Notes under the pieces: generated by a model
What the model was told of the DNA's origin: nothing
What the model saw: only the letters and a program-made list of their open reading frames with translations
The model's database searches: none
NCBI GenBank assembly: GCA_018816865.1
Contig: JAHIUW010000017.1
Location: 218,617-282,616, forward strand
Source: Pseudomonadota bacterium
Lineage (GTDB): Bacteria; Desulfobacterota; Desulfovibrionia; Desulfovibrionales; Desulfovibrionaceae
Length of the DNA: 64,000 bases
Direction: 5' to 3'
Program-made: the position numbers and the translations under genes
In this document: one piece after another, positions 38,367-46,612 of the stretch
Position numbering within the stretch: position 1 is the first letter of the stretch
Layout: each line of letters starts with the position of its first letter

Positions 38367-41046
38367 GGTCCTGCAAGACCTCCCGTATCGCCTTGGCGAT
38401 GGTGTTGCGATCATAGGGTTTGAGCACGATGCGGCTCACGTTGTCGAGTGACGCTGCAGGGTCCACCGCTCCCTCGCGCCCGGTGACCATGATCACCGGC
38501 ACGCCGGGCAGGTGAGTGCGGAGTTTGCGCGCCAGTTCCAAGCCAGTCAGGCCCGGCATGTCATAATCGGTGATCACCAGATCGAACCCGTCGGGGTCGC
38601 CGTCCACGATCTCCAGGGCCTCGGCGGCATTGCAGGCGGGGGTCACGGTATACCCCAGGGTCTCCAGGACCCTGGGGATGGCCTGGTACTGATCCTCGTC
38701 ATCCTCCACAAACAGCAGGTGCCCCGAACCAGGCGTGAAGTCCTGTGCAATGGCCTGGACGGGCTGGGATTCTTCACCCACGGCCTCGGGAAACAGCGCC
38801 GTGAAGGCGGTGCTGCCCGCAGAACTCTGGACCTCGATGGTCCCGCGGTGACCATGCACAATGCCCAAAACAACGGTCAAACCCAGCCCCGTGCCTTCGG
38901 CCTTGCCCTTGGTGGTGAAGAACGGATCAAAGATCTTGTCCACCACCTCCGGGGAGATCCCCGGGCCGGTGTCGGCCACGGTCAGCTTGACGTACCGCCC
39001 CGGTTCGATATTGCGGATATCCGCGTCCTCGTCCTTCAGCTCAACCTCCCCCAGGGACACGGTCAGGCGACCGCCTGTCTCGCGCATGGCCTGGAAGGCA
39101 TTGGTGCAGAGGTTCATCACGATCTGGTTGATCTGGTTGGGGTCAGCCACACACAGGGGCAGATCCTCGGCCACCTGGGTCGCCACCTGGATGTTGCGGG
39201 GCAGCGAGGCCCGCAGCAACCCCATGGCCTCACTCACGACGCCCTGAATCCGGATGGAGGCAAAGCCTTCCTTGGACGGCCGGGAAAAGGCCAGGATCTG
39301 CTTGACCAGGGCGCTGCCGCGCTGGGCGGCCTTCAAGGACCGCTCCAGATCATGTCCAGCGGGAGACTGGGAGTCCACATCCATCAGCGCCAGTTCGGTG
39401 GAGTTGATGATCGAGGTCAGAATATTATTGAAATCATGGGCGATTCCACCTGCAAGGGTGCCGATGGCCTCCATCTTCTGGGACTGGAGCAACTGCTTTT
39501 CCAGATTGGCAGCACGGGTCACGTCTTCAGCGGTGGTCAGCGAACCCACCACCCGGCCACTCTTGTCGCGCAGGGGGACCTTCTTGATCTCCAGCTGCCG
39601 GGATTCGCCCGCGGCGTTGGGCACGCTCCGCTTGATCCCCGAAAGGGGCTGCTCGGAAAGCACCACCTGCCGATCCAGGCGATTGGCCCAGTCGGTGTAG
39701 TCACGGTGCATGGCTGACACCGAACGCCCCGCCATGCTCCTGCCTCCAGGATCGGCCACCCCGAAAAATTCCATAAAATAGCGGTTGGCCCCCAGGTAGT
39801 TCAGATCCCTGTCCTTCCAGCACACCAGATGCGGGATGGTATCCATCAGGATCTCCTGGAAAGACAACTGATCCTGCATGCGCTGCTCCACGGTCCGGCG
39901 ACGGACGATGTTACGATACAGAAAGACCGTGGTCACCAGAAGCAGCACGAAACTGACCATGATCGTCCAAAAGACCTGTTTGTCCAATTCATAGAAGGCC
40001 TTGGGCTCATTGATCAGGGTGCTGCCCTCGGGCAGCAGCTCCACGGGGATGCCGTGTGAAACCAGCACCTCATAGTCAAAGCGGTAGTGCGTTTCGGCCT
40101 CGGTCACCACGGGAATATCTTGGGTCTTTTCCCCGGAGAGAATGCGCATGGCCATCTGCGCCGCGCGGCGCCCGTGATCGATGCCCGACAACAGCTTGCC
40201 GCCCACGATGCCATGCCCCAGCAGGAACTCCCAACTGGAATACAGGGGGGCATCCGTGCTCTGGTAGACAAGCTCCAGGAGCTGTTGTGCGGAATAGAAA
40301 CGACCGTTGATCTCGGTGTAGAAGGGGATGAAGTAGAAAAAAGTGTCGTCGCCGGCCTGCGCGGCCCGGGTCATAATCTCGTCCAGGTCATACTTGGTCC
40401 AGTAGGAGAAACGGAGCTGATTGGCGAACCTGGGCTCGGCCTGCTTGACCTGGTTCATGATCGCCACACCGGTATTGGAGAGATCGCCGATGACCACCAG
40501 CTTCCTTTTCTCCGGATGCTGGTTCAGGGCCAAAGCCAAGGTCTCCGCCACATCGAAGTTCTCGACGATGCCCGTCATGTTCAGACCTTTGATGACCGAG
40601 GGGTCCAAGTCGTTCACGCCGCAAAAGATCACCGGCAGCCCTGGGAACAGCGCGTCCCCGTACTGCCTGATGAATGAGAAGGCGTTGTTGTCCGAGACCA
40701 TGATCAGATCGAATCTCTTGTCGCTGAACTTGCGGGCATAAAGGTCCACCAGCAGCGGGGCCAGATGCGCCAGTTCGTAGCGCTTGAAGTCCATGTACTC
40801 GACCTGAAGCTCGATGCCCGGCGAGGTCTTGAACGCCTCGCGCACCCCTTGCACGATCTCGTCGGACCAGGGGTAGCCGTAATGGTAGGAATTCAGAATC
40901 AGGATGTTCGCCCGAGCCTGGGACGACGGAACCTTTCCCTGCTCCGGGGCCTGGGCCCCACCGGCGGCCCAGCCAGCCTGCACCAACGCCAACAGCGTTG
41001 CGACGGCCAGACACGCGGACAACAGTTTCTTCATGTGCTTCATCAT
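38350..41046 (-). CDS. Hybrid sensor histidine kinase with periplasmic ABC-substrate-binding-like sensor
   Basis: A ~898-aa membrane kinase. After a signal/anchor helix (KKLLSACLAVATLLALVQAGWA) comes a ~300-residue periplasmic domain (ILILNSYHYGYPWSDEIVQGV; LPVIFCGVNDLDP) like ABC-type substrate-binding folds, then a membrane helix (VFWTIMVSFVLLLVTTVFLYR), a PAS domain (MDTIPHLVCWKDRDLNYLGANRYFMEFFG), H-box [17 protein letters not shown], ATPase boxes (NLCTNAFQAM, DTGPGI, GTGLGLTVVLG) and a C-terminal receiver (LLFVEDDEDQ, LVITDYDMPG). It probably senses an outside organic acid such as lactate; that is inference. ATG at 41046 has GGAGAGG eleven bases upstream. Confidence 0.92.
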   Translation of the reverse strand: MMKHMKKLLSACLAVATLLALVQAGWAAGGAQAPEQGKVPSSQARANILILNSYHYGYPWSDEIVQGVREAFKTSPGIELQVEYMDFKRYELAHLAPLLVDLYARKFSDKRFDLIMVSDNNAFSFIRQYGDALFPGLPVIFCGVNDLDPSVIKGLNMTGIVENFDVAETLALALNQHPEKRKLVVIGDLSNTGVAIMNQVKQAEPRFANQLRFSYWTKYDLDEIMTRAAQAGDDTFFYFIPFYTEINGRFYSAQQLLELVYQSTDAPLYSSWEFLLGHGIVGGKLLSGIDHGRRAAQMAMRILSGEKTQDIPVVTEAETHYRFDYEVLVSHGIPVELLPEGSTLINEPKAFYELDKQVFWTIMVSFVLLLVTTVFLYRNIVRRRTVEQRMQDQLSFQEILMDTIPHLVCWKDRDLNYLGANRYFMEFFGVADPGGRSMAGRSVSAMHRDYTDWANRLDRQVVLSEQPLSGIKRSVPNAAGESRQLEIKKVPLRDKSGRVVGSLTTAEDVTRAANLEKQLLQSQKMEAIGTLAGGIAHDFNNILTSIINSTELALMDVDSQSPAGHDLERSLKAAQRGSALVKQILAFSRPSKEGFASIRIQGVVSEAMGLLRASLPRNIQVATQVAEDLPLCVADPNQINQIVMNLCTNAFQAMRETGGRLTVSLGEVELKDEDADIRNIEPGRYVKLTVADTGPGISPEVVDKIFDPFFTTKGKAEGTGLGLTVVLGIVHGHRGTIEVQSSAGSTAFTALFPEAVGEESQPVQAIAQDFTPGSGHLLFVEDDEDQYQAIPRVLETLGYTVTPACNAAEALEIVDGDPDGFDLVITDYDMPGLTGLELARKLRTHLPGVPVIMVTGREGAVDPAASLDNVSRIVLKPYDRNTIAKAIREVLQDHEPRD

Positions 41047-41262
41047 GGGTGGTTCAACCTCTCCGGCGGCCCAGCCCCCGAGGCAAGGACCTAGATGCAC
41101 CCCTCGTACAAAAAACGTTCCAGCACCCCTTGGACACAGGATTCCCGCAGGAAGCAGGTTCCGTACCCCCAGAATAAGGATCGAACGACAATTTGCAAAG
41201 GATTATGTCCGAAAAATCAGACTAGAGAGGAATGGGTCCAGAGGAGGCCCGAAATCCAGATG

Positions 41263-42027
41263 TCAGCCTTCGCTATCGCGCCAACCATGGGCAAAGGTTG
41301 CATCATACAGTTTTGAGGCAGGGGCCCCTGCCTCGCGATTCCCGGGAAGCACCAGGAACACGGCCTGACGGGTCCACTGCCTGTGTTCCACGTCCCGGGC
41401 CAGGGCTCCCACTGAGGTTCGCAGCACCTCGCCATCGGGCCAGCCGGCACGATGCACGACCACCACGGGAGTCTCCTCGGGTAGGCCTCCTCCCAGCAAC
41501 TGGTCCTGGACGGACCGCGCCAGGGATGTGGACAGATAGATGGCGATGGAGCAGCCATGAGCCGCGAAGGCAGCCAGTTCCTCGCCATCAGGCACTACGG
41601 TGCGGCCCGCGGCCCGTGTCAGCACCAAGGACTGAACCCGTTCCGGCACGGTGAACGACTCTCCGGCCATGGCCGCGGCAGCAAAGGCGGCCGTCACTCC
41701 GGGCACGATCTCCCAGGAGATTCCGTCCCGACTCAGGAGCCTCGCCTGTTCCTGCACGGCACCGTAGAGGGAGGGGTCCCCGGTATGCACCCGGGCCGCC
41801 GTGCCACCCCCGCGGGCGGTCTCGGCCAGCAGGTCATGGGTCTGTTCCAGGGTCATGGACGACGAATCCTCCACCCGTGCATCTGCCCGGGCGCAGGCCA
41901 CCACCTCGGGCGGCACCAAGGAGCCCGCATACAGCACGAGGTCGGCCTCGCCGATGAGCCTGCGGCCCTTGACCGTGATCAGTTCGGGGTCCCCGGGTCC
42001 GGCCCCGATGAAATAGACTGATGCCAT
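41263..42027 (-). CDS. cobM: Precorrin-4 / cobalt-precorrin-4 C11-methyltransferase
   Basis: A 254-aa SAM-dependent tetrapyrrole methylase of cobalamin synthesis. Typical are VYFIGAGPGDPELITVKGRRLI at the N-terminus, VLYAGSLVPPEV, VHTGDPSLYGAVQEQ and SVVPGVTAAFAAAA-like IVPGVTAAFAAAAMAGE. It adds the C-11 methyl group. In a strict anaerobe the cobalt-first (CbiF) version is expected. No other cobalamin gene lies near, so it is isolated here. The start at 42027 has AAGGAG nine bases upstream. Confidence 0.93.
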   Translation of the reverse strand: MASVYFIGAGPGDPELITVKGRRLIGEADLVLYAGSLVPPEVVACARADARVEDSSSMTLEQTHDLLAETARGGGTAARVHTGDPSLYGAVQEQARLLSRDGISWEIVPGVTAAFAAAAMAGESFTVPERVQSLVLTRAAGRTVVPDGEELAAFAAHGCSIAIYLSTSLARSVQDQLLGGGLPEETPVVVVHRAGWPDGEVLRTSVGALARDVEHRQWTRQAVFLVLPGNREAGAPASKLYDATFAHGWRDSEG

Positions 42028-42125
42028 CTGGTGACGCTCCTTTGGCAATGCTCCTTGGCTGAGGCATTGCATTCCAGGGAGTATGCGGGCCCAGGCCCTG
42101 TTTGTCCATGCCCCGGAGGCGTCCG

Positions 42126-42995
42126 TCAGGCACTGACCCAGAGCACCGCGCCTGTGAGACGGGCCATAAGGTCGCGCACCACCGAGCCCAGAAAGGCCCG
42201 GCCCAGCGGCCCCCGCCCCGCGCTCCCTGTAGCCACCACAGCATAGTTCCCGGCCCGGACCTCGGCAATGATGGCCCCGGAAACTGAAGCCGGCTCGACA
42301 TGGACTTCGTTGATCCTGGACTCGTCCACCCCGTTCTGCACAAGGATTTCCCTGGCCTGGGCATAGATGGACGCTGTGGAGGCGGCAGTAAACAGACCGT
42401 TTCCGGACACGTGCAGCAGGCTCAGACCATGCACCGGCTCATCGGCCAGCATGCAGCCCACATGGTCGACCATGCGCAATGAGGCCTCTGAACCATCCAG
42501 GCAGAGCAGCACGTTGCGACGGCCAGGCGCGGGCTCACGGCAGATCCACAGGGGGACGGTCAGTTGCCTGTCCAGCAGTTGTTCGGTCACACTGGCTTCC
42601 ACCAGTTCCTGAAGACGGTGCGCCCCCCTGCGTCCCAGGACGATGGCGTCGTACTGCTTTTTTTCCCCTTCGCCCAAGATGTCCTTGGCCGTGGACACCT
42701 CCCGCAACCGCAGCCTGGAATTCACCTGCCCATCCGAGAATCCACACTCGGCCAGGAGCGCCAGAGCAGCGTCCAACGACTTGCGGCCCACCTTCCGGAC
42801 CTGGTGAACCGTATGATCGAACTCGCTCATGGCTTCGAAAAACTCTCCGTCGATCCATACCATGCGAGGCTTGGGGGCCGTGTAGAACAGGGTCAGATGC
42901 AACGCCTCGCGGTGCTCGAAAAATCCCTGGATGAACTGAATGCCTTTCAAGGCACTGCCATCCTCGCTCACCGTCACCAACAGATGCTTGCCCAT
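42126..42995 (-). CDS. Universal stress protein, tandem UspA domains
   Basis: A ~289-aa protein with two UspA-like halves. The first (LLVTVSEDGSALKGIQFIQGFF) lacks a clear ATP loop; the second (VLLCLDGSEASLRMVDHVG) ends VVATGSAGRGPLGRAFLGSVVRDLMARLTGAVLWV, the G-2x-G-9x-G(S) ATP-binding type motif. Such proteins respond to growth arrest and other stress. The frame runs back to TTG 43007; the tandem ATGs at 42998/42995 are favoured because of the GGGAG site. Confidence 0.88.
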   Translation of the reverse strand: MGKHLLVTVSEDGSALKGIQFIQGFFEHREALHLTLFYTAPKPRMVWIDGEFFEAMSEFDHTVHQVRKVGRKSLDAALALLAECGFSDGQVNSRLRLREVSTAKDILGEGEKKQYDAIVLGRRGAHRLQELVEASVTEQLLDRQLTVPLWICREPAPGRRNVLLCLDGSEASLRMVDHVGCMLADEPVHGLSLLHVSGNGLFTAASTASIYAQAREILVQNGVDESRINEVHVEPASVSGAIIAEVRAGNYAVVATGSAGRGPLGRAFLGSVVRDLMARLTGAVLWVSA

Positions 42996-43180
42996 CATCT
43001 CTCCCAAGCGAAATTGTACCCACGGTTCATTGCCAGAAACTTACCACGCAAGAGAGAGACGTCAAACAGAAAGAGTGAATCATACTTGAGCATTATAATG
43101 AAATATCAACAAAATGCCTTGTACCACGACCCGCCGCGGAGCATTTAGTGGCCGCTCCGCCCGGATGACCATCCCGCCTA

Positions 43181-43208
43181 TTGACTTTGAAAATCATTTT
43201 CATTAAAT
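43181..43208 (+). promoter_or_regulatory. Sigma-70 promoter with a Fur-box-like palindrome in the spacer
   Basis: TTGACT (43181-43186) and TTAAAT (43203-43208) with a 16-bp spacer. The spacer is filled by TGAAAATCATTTTCA (43188-43202), a perfect 7-1-7 inverted repeat that differs from the Fur consensus TGATAATNATTATCA at two symmetric positions. It lies 55-75 bp before the HD-GYP gene. Confidence 0.6.
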
Positions 43209-43231
43209 CCCAGCCTACACCACATGCAACA

Positions 43232-43247
43232 GTCCGGCAAAACGGAC
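43232..43247. promoter_or_regulatory. Activator site candidate C in the HD-GYP leader
   Basis: GTCCGGCAAAACGGAC, 15 of 16 identical to site A before por. It lies downstream of the predicted -10 box and 13 bp before the first ATG. Confidence 0.55.
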
Positions 43248-43260
43248 GGAACAAGGACGA

Positions 43261-43950
43261 ATGATGTTCAAACCCTTTGGCAGCACCCAGGCACTTGCCC
43301 ATTGCCCCCTCCCCTCGCAGATCGGATGTTCCACGCTCTCCATCAGCCTGCACCAGTTGGCCGAATCCCTGGGGATGGCCGTGGACGCCAAGGACCCCTG
43401 CACCTGCGAGCACTCCGAAGAAGTCGCCGTGATCAGCCAGATTCTGGCCCTACGCATGGGCTACAGCCCGCGCGAGGCCGAGGCCATCCACATCGCCGGA
43501 CACCTGCACGACATCGGCAAGATCGGCATTCCCGACACCATCCTCTTCAAGCCGGGCCCCCTGACCCCCAGGGAATGGGCGGTGGTCAAGCGCCATCCGG
43601 TCATCGGAGAGCAGATCGTGCGCCCGGTCAAGGTCCTGGGGCAGCCAGGAGGCATCGCGGACGTGATCCTGCACCACCATGAGAACTACGACGGCACGGG
43701 CTATCCCAGTGGGCTTCGCGGACGCGACATTCCCAGAGGCGCACGGATCATCGCCGTGGCGGACAGCCTCTCGGCCATGCTCCAGCCCCGGACCTACAAA
43801 CCCGCCATGGACTTCAAGACCGCCGCCGCGGACATTGTCCGATATTCCGGACAGAGATACGATCCCAGAGTGGTGCAGGCCTTCACCCAGTGTCACAGTG
43901 AAATCAACACTTGGTTGAGCGGAATGCACCGTCCGGACCTCCGCGCATAG
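43261..43950 (+). CDS. HD-GYP domain protein (predicted c-di-GMP phosphodiesterase)
   Basis: A 229-aa protein made of one HD-GYP domain after a ~40-residue N-terminus. The metal and active-site residues are there: CEHSEEV, HLHDIGKIGIP, KRHPVIGEQIV, HHHENYDGTGYPSGLRG and IPRGARIIAVADSLSAM. It would hydrolyse cyclic di-GMP to pGpG or GMP. No receiver or sensor domain is fused, so control is probably by expression. Two ATGs (43261, 43264) follow AAGGA; the second is better spaced. The promoter carries a Fur-box-like repeat and a copy of the por/lctP motif (see findings). Confidence 0.9.
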   Translation: MMFKPFGSTQALAHCPLPSQIGCSTLSISLHQLAESLGMAVDAKDPCTCEHSEEVAVISQILALRMGYSPREAEAIHIAGHLHDIGKIGIPDTILFKPGPLTPREWAVVKRHPVIGEQIVRPVKVLGQPGGIADVILHHHENYDGTGYPSGLRGRDIPRGARIIAVADSLSAMLQPRTYKPAMDFKTAAADIVRYSGQRYDPRVVQAFTQCHSEINTWLSGMHRPDLRA

Positions 43951-43987
43951 GCTACTACCTCAAATATATTACTAATCAGGAGGCTGC

Positions 43988-44137
43988 ATGACAGTGTCCA
44001 AATCGAGCATCACATCCAGCGACAACCTCAAATCATTTCTGGCACGGGGATTGCTTTTCATAACATACCCCAGCGGCGATGAAACCCTACAATCCAACGC
44101 CGCTCAGGGAAAAAACGACAAGGAGAAATCTAGATGA
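43988..44137 (+). CDS. Possible 49-aa leader-type small ORF
   Basis: ATG at 43988 follows a strong AGGAGG site, and the frame ends in ATGA overlapping the start of the next small gene. The peptide (MTVSKSSITSSDNLKSFLAR...) has no family I know. It lies 37 bp after the HD-GYP gene, so all three could be co-translated. Against it: a consensus sigma-54 promoter for the next gene lies inside this frame. Confidence 0.35.
   Translation: MTVSKSSITSSDNLKSFLARGLLFITYPSGDETLQSNAAQGKNDKEKSR
44040..44055 (+). promoter_or_regulatory. Consensus sigma-54 promoter
   Basis: TGGCAC-N5-TTGCT, a full match to the consensus. The start point would be near 44067, about 67 bases before the small gene at 44134. Confidence 0.75.
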
Positions 44138-44373
44138 CCATCGAACTGCGCAGAGACCGCAACCACCTGATCTGCTCCTGGGAAGTGCCCGCCAATGCGG
44201 TTTTCCAGGGTAAGAACGTGACCATCCGCCGCAAACTCATGCGTCGGCTCAAGCTTTCCTCCAGCGGCCAGGTCGTGGCGTCCGAGTTATCCAAGCTCGG
44301 CAGCAGCCAACGCACCACCGCCGTGCGCGCCGAGCTGAACCGCCTGCGCCGCTCCGGGGCGTTCAACGGCTAA
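44134..44373 (+). CDS. Small basic protein, unknown function
   Basis: A 79-aa protein (MTIELRRDRNHLICSWEVPANAV...) rich in Arg and Lys in its second half (RRKLMRRLKLSSSGQVV; AVRAELNRLRRSGAF). AAGGAG eight bases upstream supports the start. I do not recognise the family; the basic helices would suit nucleic acid binding, but this is a guess. It has a consensus sigma-54 promoter and is followed by a small GC hairpin before the hydrogenase operon. Confidence 0.6.
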   Translation: MTIELRRDRNHLICSWEVPANAVFQGKNVTIRRKLMRRLKLSSSGQVVASELSKLGSSQRTTAVRAELNRLRRSGAFNG

Positions 44374-44720
44374 TCGCCGCGCCCTGGGCGGCACCGCCCG
44401 CCCATAGGAATAATCATAATTTTTCCTATTTGATGAATATTCCCCCGCGTCAACGTGCCATTACGCAAAACAAACCCACAACAGCTTACAAAAACGTCAC
44501 GAAACCCTACTGAACCGTGCCTTGCCCCACTCCGCCCCTACTTGCAAAAAGGAATCATCTATTATAGGCCCTGTGCTCAGACGCTTGTTCCCAGGCGCCT
44601 TTAACCACAGCATCTTATTGATGTTTCAAGCGTTTTTTCCTTTTGAGCCCCCCCCCACGCAACCCTTGGTGTGAGGCCCGGAATTTCCGGCAGGGCCGCA
44701 AAGGATCCAGTGGAGGACAC
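44374..44720 (+). other. Intergenic region before the hydrogenase operon
   Basis: It holds the weak terminator and AT-rich repeat at 44385-44429 and a TATTAT box at 44560 without a matching -35 box. The ribosome site GGAGG precedes hydB. No gene is seen. Confidence 0.5.
44385..44404 (+). terminator. Weak terminator after the small basic-protein gene
   Basis: A 7-bp stem (TGGGCGG with CCGCCCA), then a second, AT-rich inverted repeat (ATAGGAA 44404, TTCCTAT 44423) with a T-run between. Confidence 0.45.
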
Positions 44721-45761
44721 ATGGCTGCATTCATCGTCTACCAGGAGCAACTCCCCGGACTGCTCAAACTCTGGGCACGGCGCTACGGGGTCCATGTTCC
44801 CGTAAACATCGGCAACGGACTCTATGACTTCCAGCCCTTGAGCGAAGACACCGTCATCGCCTGGGACTATGATGTCACGGTCAACCCGCTCAAGCGCTAC
44901 CTGCTCCCTCCCAAAGAAGACCTGGTCACCTTCGATCTCACGGACTATTCCGCCCAGGGCGTGTTCGAAGCCCCCCGGCAACTGCTCTTCGGAGTCCATC
45001 CCTACGACCTGAACGCCATCGCCCAGATGGATCAGCTGATGGAAGCCGGAAGCCCGGACCGCAACTACCTGAAACGCCGTGAGAACACGGTGATCTTCGC
45101 CATGGAGCCCATGCGTGTTGCCGAGAATGCCTTCTGGCCCAGCATGGGCGCCGGGCGTTCGGACATCGGGTACGACCTGTTCTGGACCCGTATCGGCCCG
45201 GCGACCTTCTTCGTGGAAGTCGGCTCCAAGACCGGTGAGGACCTGCTCATGGCCGGGGGCGAACTGCCCAGCGCCTCGGTACCGCAGCACGATGCCGCCA
45301 GACGCCAGCGCGAAAAGATCCGCTCGTCCAGCGATCTGTCCAGCCTGGCTGTGCCCTGGGAGGAACTCCCGGCGATCCTGGCCAAGTCCTGGAACAGCCC
45401 CATCTGGCGCGAACGCTCCTCCATGTGCCTGGCCTGCGGGTCGTGCAACCTGGTCTGCCCCACCTGCTACTGCTTCGACATCAAGGAAGAAGTGGACGAG
45501 ACCCTGAAAAAGGGGCGCCGCTGGCGCGAATGGGACGCCTGCATGCTGCCCTCCTTCGCCCTGGTGGCGGGGGGCCACAACTTCCGCGCCCGCGCCGCCG
45601 AACGCTATCGGCACCGCTATTTCCGCAAGGGCAAGTACATCTATGACCTCATCGGAGAGTTGGGCTGCGTGGGCTGCGGACGCTGCATCAAGGCTTGCAC
45701 CGCGCGCATCGCCAACCCTCTGGCCGTTTACAACCAGTTGTCGGAGGAGGCCGCCCGATGA
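44721..45761 (+). CDS. hydB: Group 3b hydrogenase beta subunit (4Fe-4S protein, HydB-like)
   Basis: A 346-aa protein whose C-terminal third has two 4Fe-4S motifs (CLACGSCNLVCPTCYC and CVGCGRCIKACTARIANP). The N-terminal part (LFGVHPYDLNAIAQMDQLM) is typical of sulfhydrogenase beta subunits. It carries electrons between the flavin subunit and the hydrogenase core. The start at 44721 has GGAGG upstream; the open frame before it is unused. Its stop overlaps the next start (ATGA). Confidence 0.87.
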   Translation: MAAFIVYQEQLPGLLKLWARRYGVHVPVNIGNGLYDFQPLSEDTVIAWDYDVTVNPLKRYLLPPKEDLVTFDLTDYSAQGVFEAPRQLLFGVHPYDLNAIAQMDQLMEAGSPDRNYLKRRENTVIFAMEPMRVAENAFWPSMGAGRSDIGYDLFWTRIGPATFFVEVGSKTGEDLLMAGGELPSASVPQHDAARRQREKIRSSSDLSSLAVPWEELPAILAKSWNSPIWRERSSMCLACGSCNLVCPTCYCFDIKEEVDETLKKGRRWREWDACMLPSFALVAGGHNFRARAAERYRHRYFRKGKYIYDLIGELGCVGCGRCIKACTARIANPLAVYNQLSEEAAR

Positions 45762-46597
45762 CCTCGCTGAAGGAATTCACACCCTACGCCCCCCGTGCCG
45801 CGACCTTGAAGCGCAAAGAATCCCTGTCTGAATACGTGACCCTGTTCGAATTCAGCCAGGACAACGGACGCCCCCTGGCCCACAAACCCGGCCAGTTCAT
45901 CCAGGTCTCGGTCTACGGCGTGGGCGAGGCCCCGTTCTCCATCAGCTCCCGCCCCAGGGTCGGCAGCAACTCGTTTGAGATCGCCGTGCGCCGCATCGGC
46001 GCCGTGACCACCGCCCTGCACAACCTGGAACCCGGCGACAAAGTGGGCATCCGCGGCCCCTTCGGCTCGTCCTTCCCGGTGCAAGAATTCGTAGGCAAGG
46101 ACACCCTCTTCATCGCCGGAGGCCTGGGCTACATCCCCCTGCGCAGCTTGCTGCGCTACCAGCTGCGCCACCGCGACGAGTTCGGGCGGATCATCGTCAT
46201 GATCGGCTGCCGCTCGCCCGAGGAACGCATCTTCGTCACGGAGATCGAAAATCTGGCCAAGCGCGACGACGTGGAAGTCCTGGAGACAGTGGACTGCCCC
46301 AACGGTTCCTGGTCGGGCAACGTGGGCGTGATCACCACCCTGTTGCCCAAGGTGGAGCTGGATGTGGAAAACACCCACGTGGCCATGGTCGGACCGCCCG
46401 TGATGTACAAATTCGTCATCGGCAGCTGCGTCAGCGACCAGTGCATCTCGCCGGACAGGATTTACGTCTCCCTGGAACGCAAGATGAAATGCGGCCTGGG
46501 AAAATGTGGTCACTGCCAGATCAATGGCATCAGTGCCTGCATTGAAGGGCCAGTGTTCCGCTACACGGACATCGATCTACTCAAGGAAGCCCTGTAG
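45758..46597 (+). CDS. hydG: Group 3b hydrogenase gamma subunit (FAD/NAD(P) oxidoreductase, HydG-like)
   Basis: A 279-aa ferredoxin-reductase-like protein: FAD domain (HKPGQFIQVSVYGVGEAPFSISS), NAD(P) domain (FIAGGLGYIPLRSLLRY; VAMVGPPVMYKFV) and a C-terminal 2Fe-2S motif (CGLGKCGHCQINGISAC). It exchanges hydride with NAD(P). ATG at 45758 overlaps the hydB stop codon by ATGA. Confidence 0.9.
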   Translation: MTSLKEFTPYAPRAATLKRKESLSEYVTLFEFSQDNGRPLAHKPGQFIQVSVYGVGEAPFSISSRPRVGSNSFEIAVRRIGAVTTALHNLEPGDKVGIRGPFGSSFPVQEFVGKDTLFIAGGLGYIPLRSLLRYQLRHRDEFGRIIVMIGCRSPEERIFVTEIENLAKRDDVEVLETVDCPNGSWSGNVGVITTLLPKVELDVENTHVAMVGPPVMYKFVIGSCVSDQCISPDRIYVSLERKMKCGLGKCGHCQINGISACIEGPVFRYTDIDLLKEAL

Positions 46598-46612
46598 GGC
46601 ATGGGAGGAAGA

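Noticed and set aside
43931..43938. GTCCGGAC inside the HD-GYP gene as another activator site
   Set aside because: It lacks the central CAAA and the 16-bp spacing, and is explained by the codons for Arg-Pro-Asp overlap.
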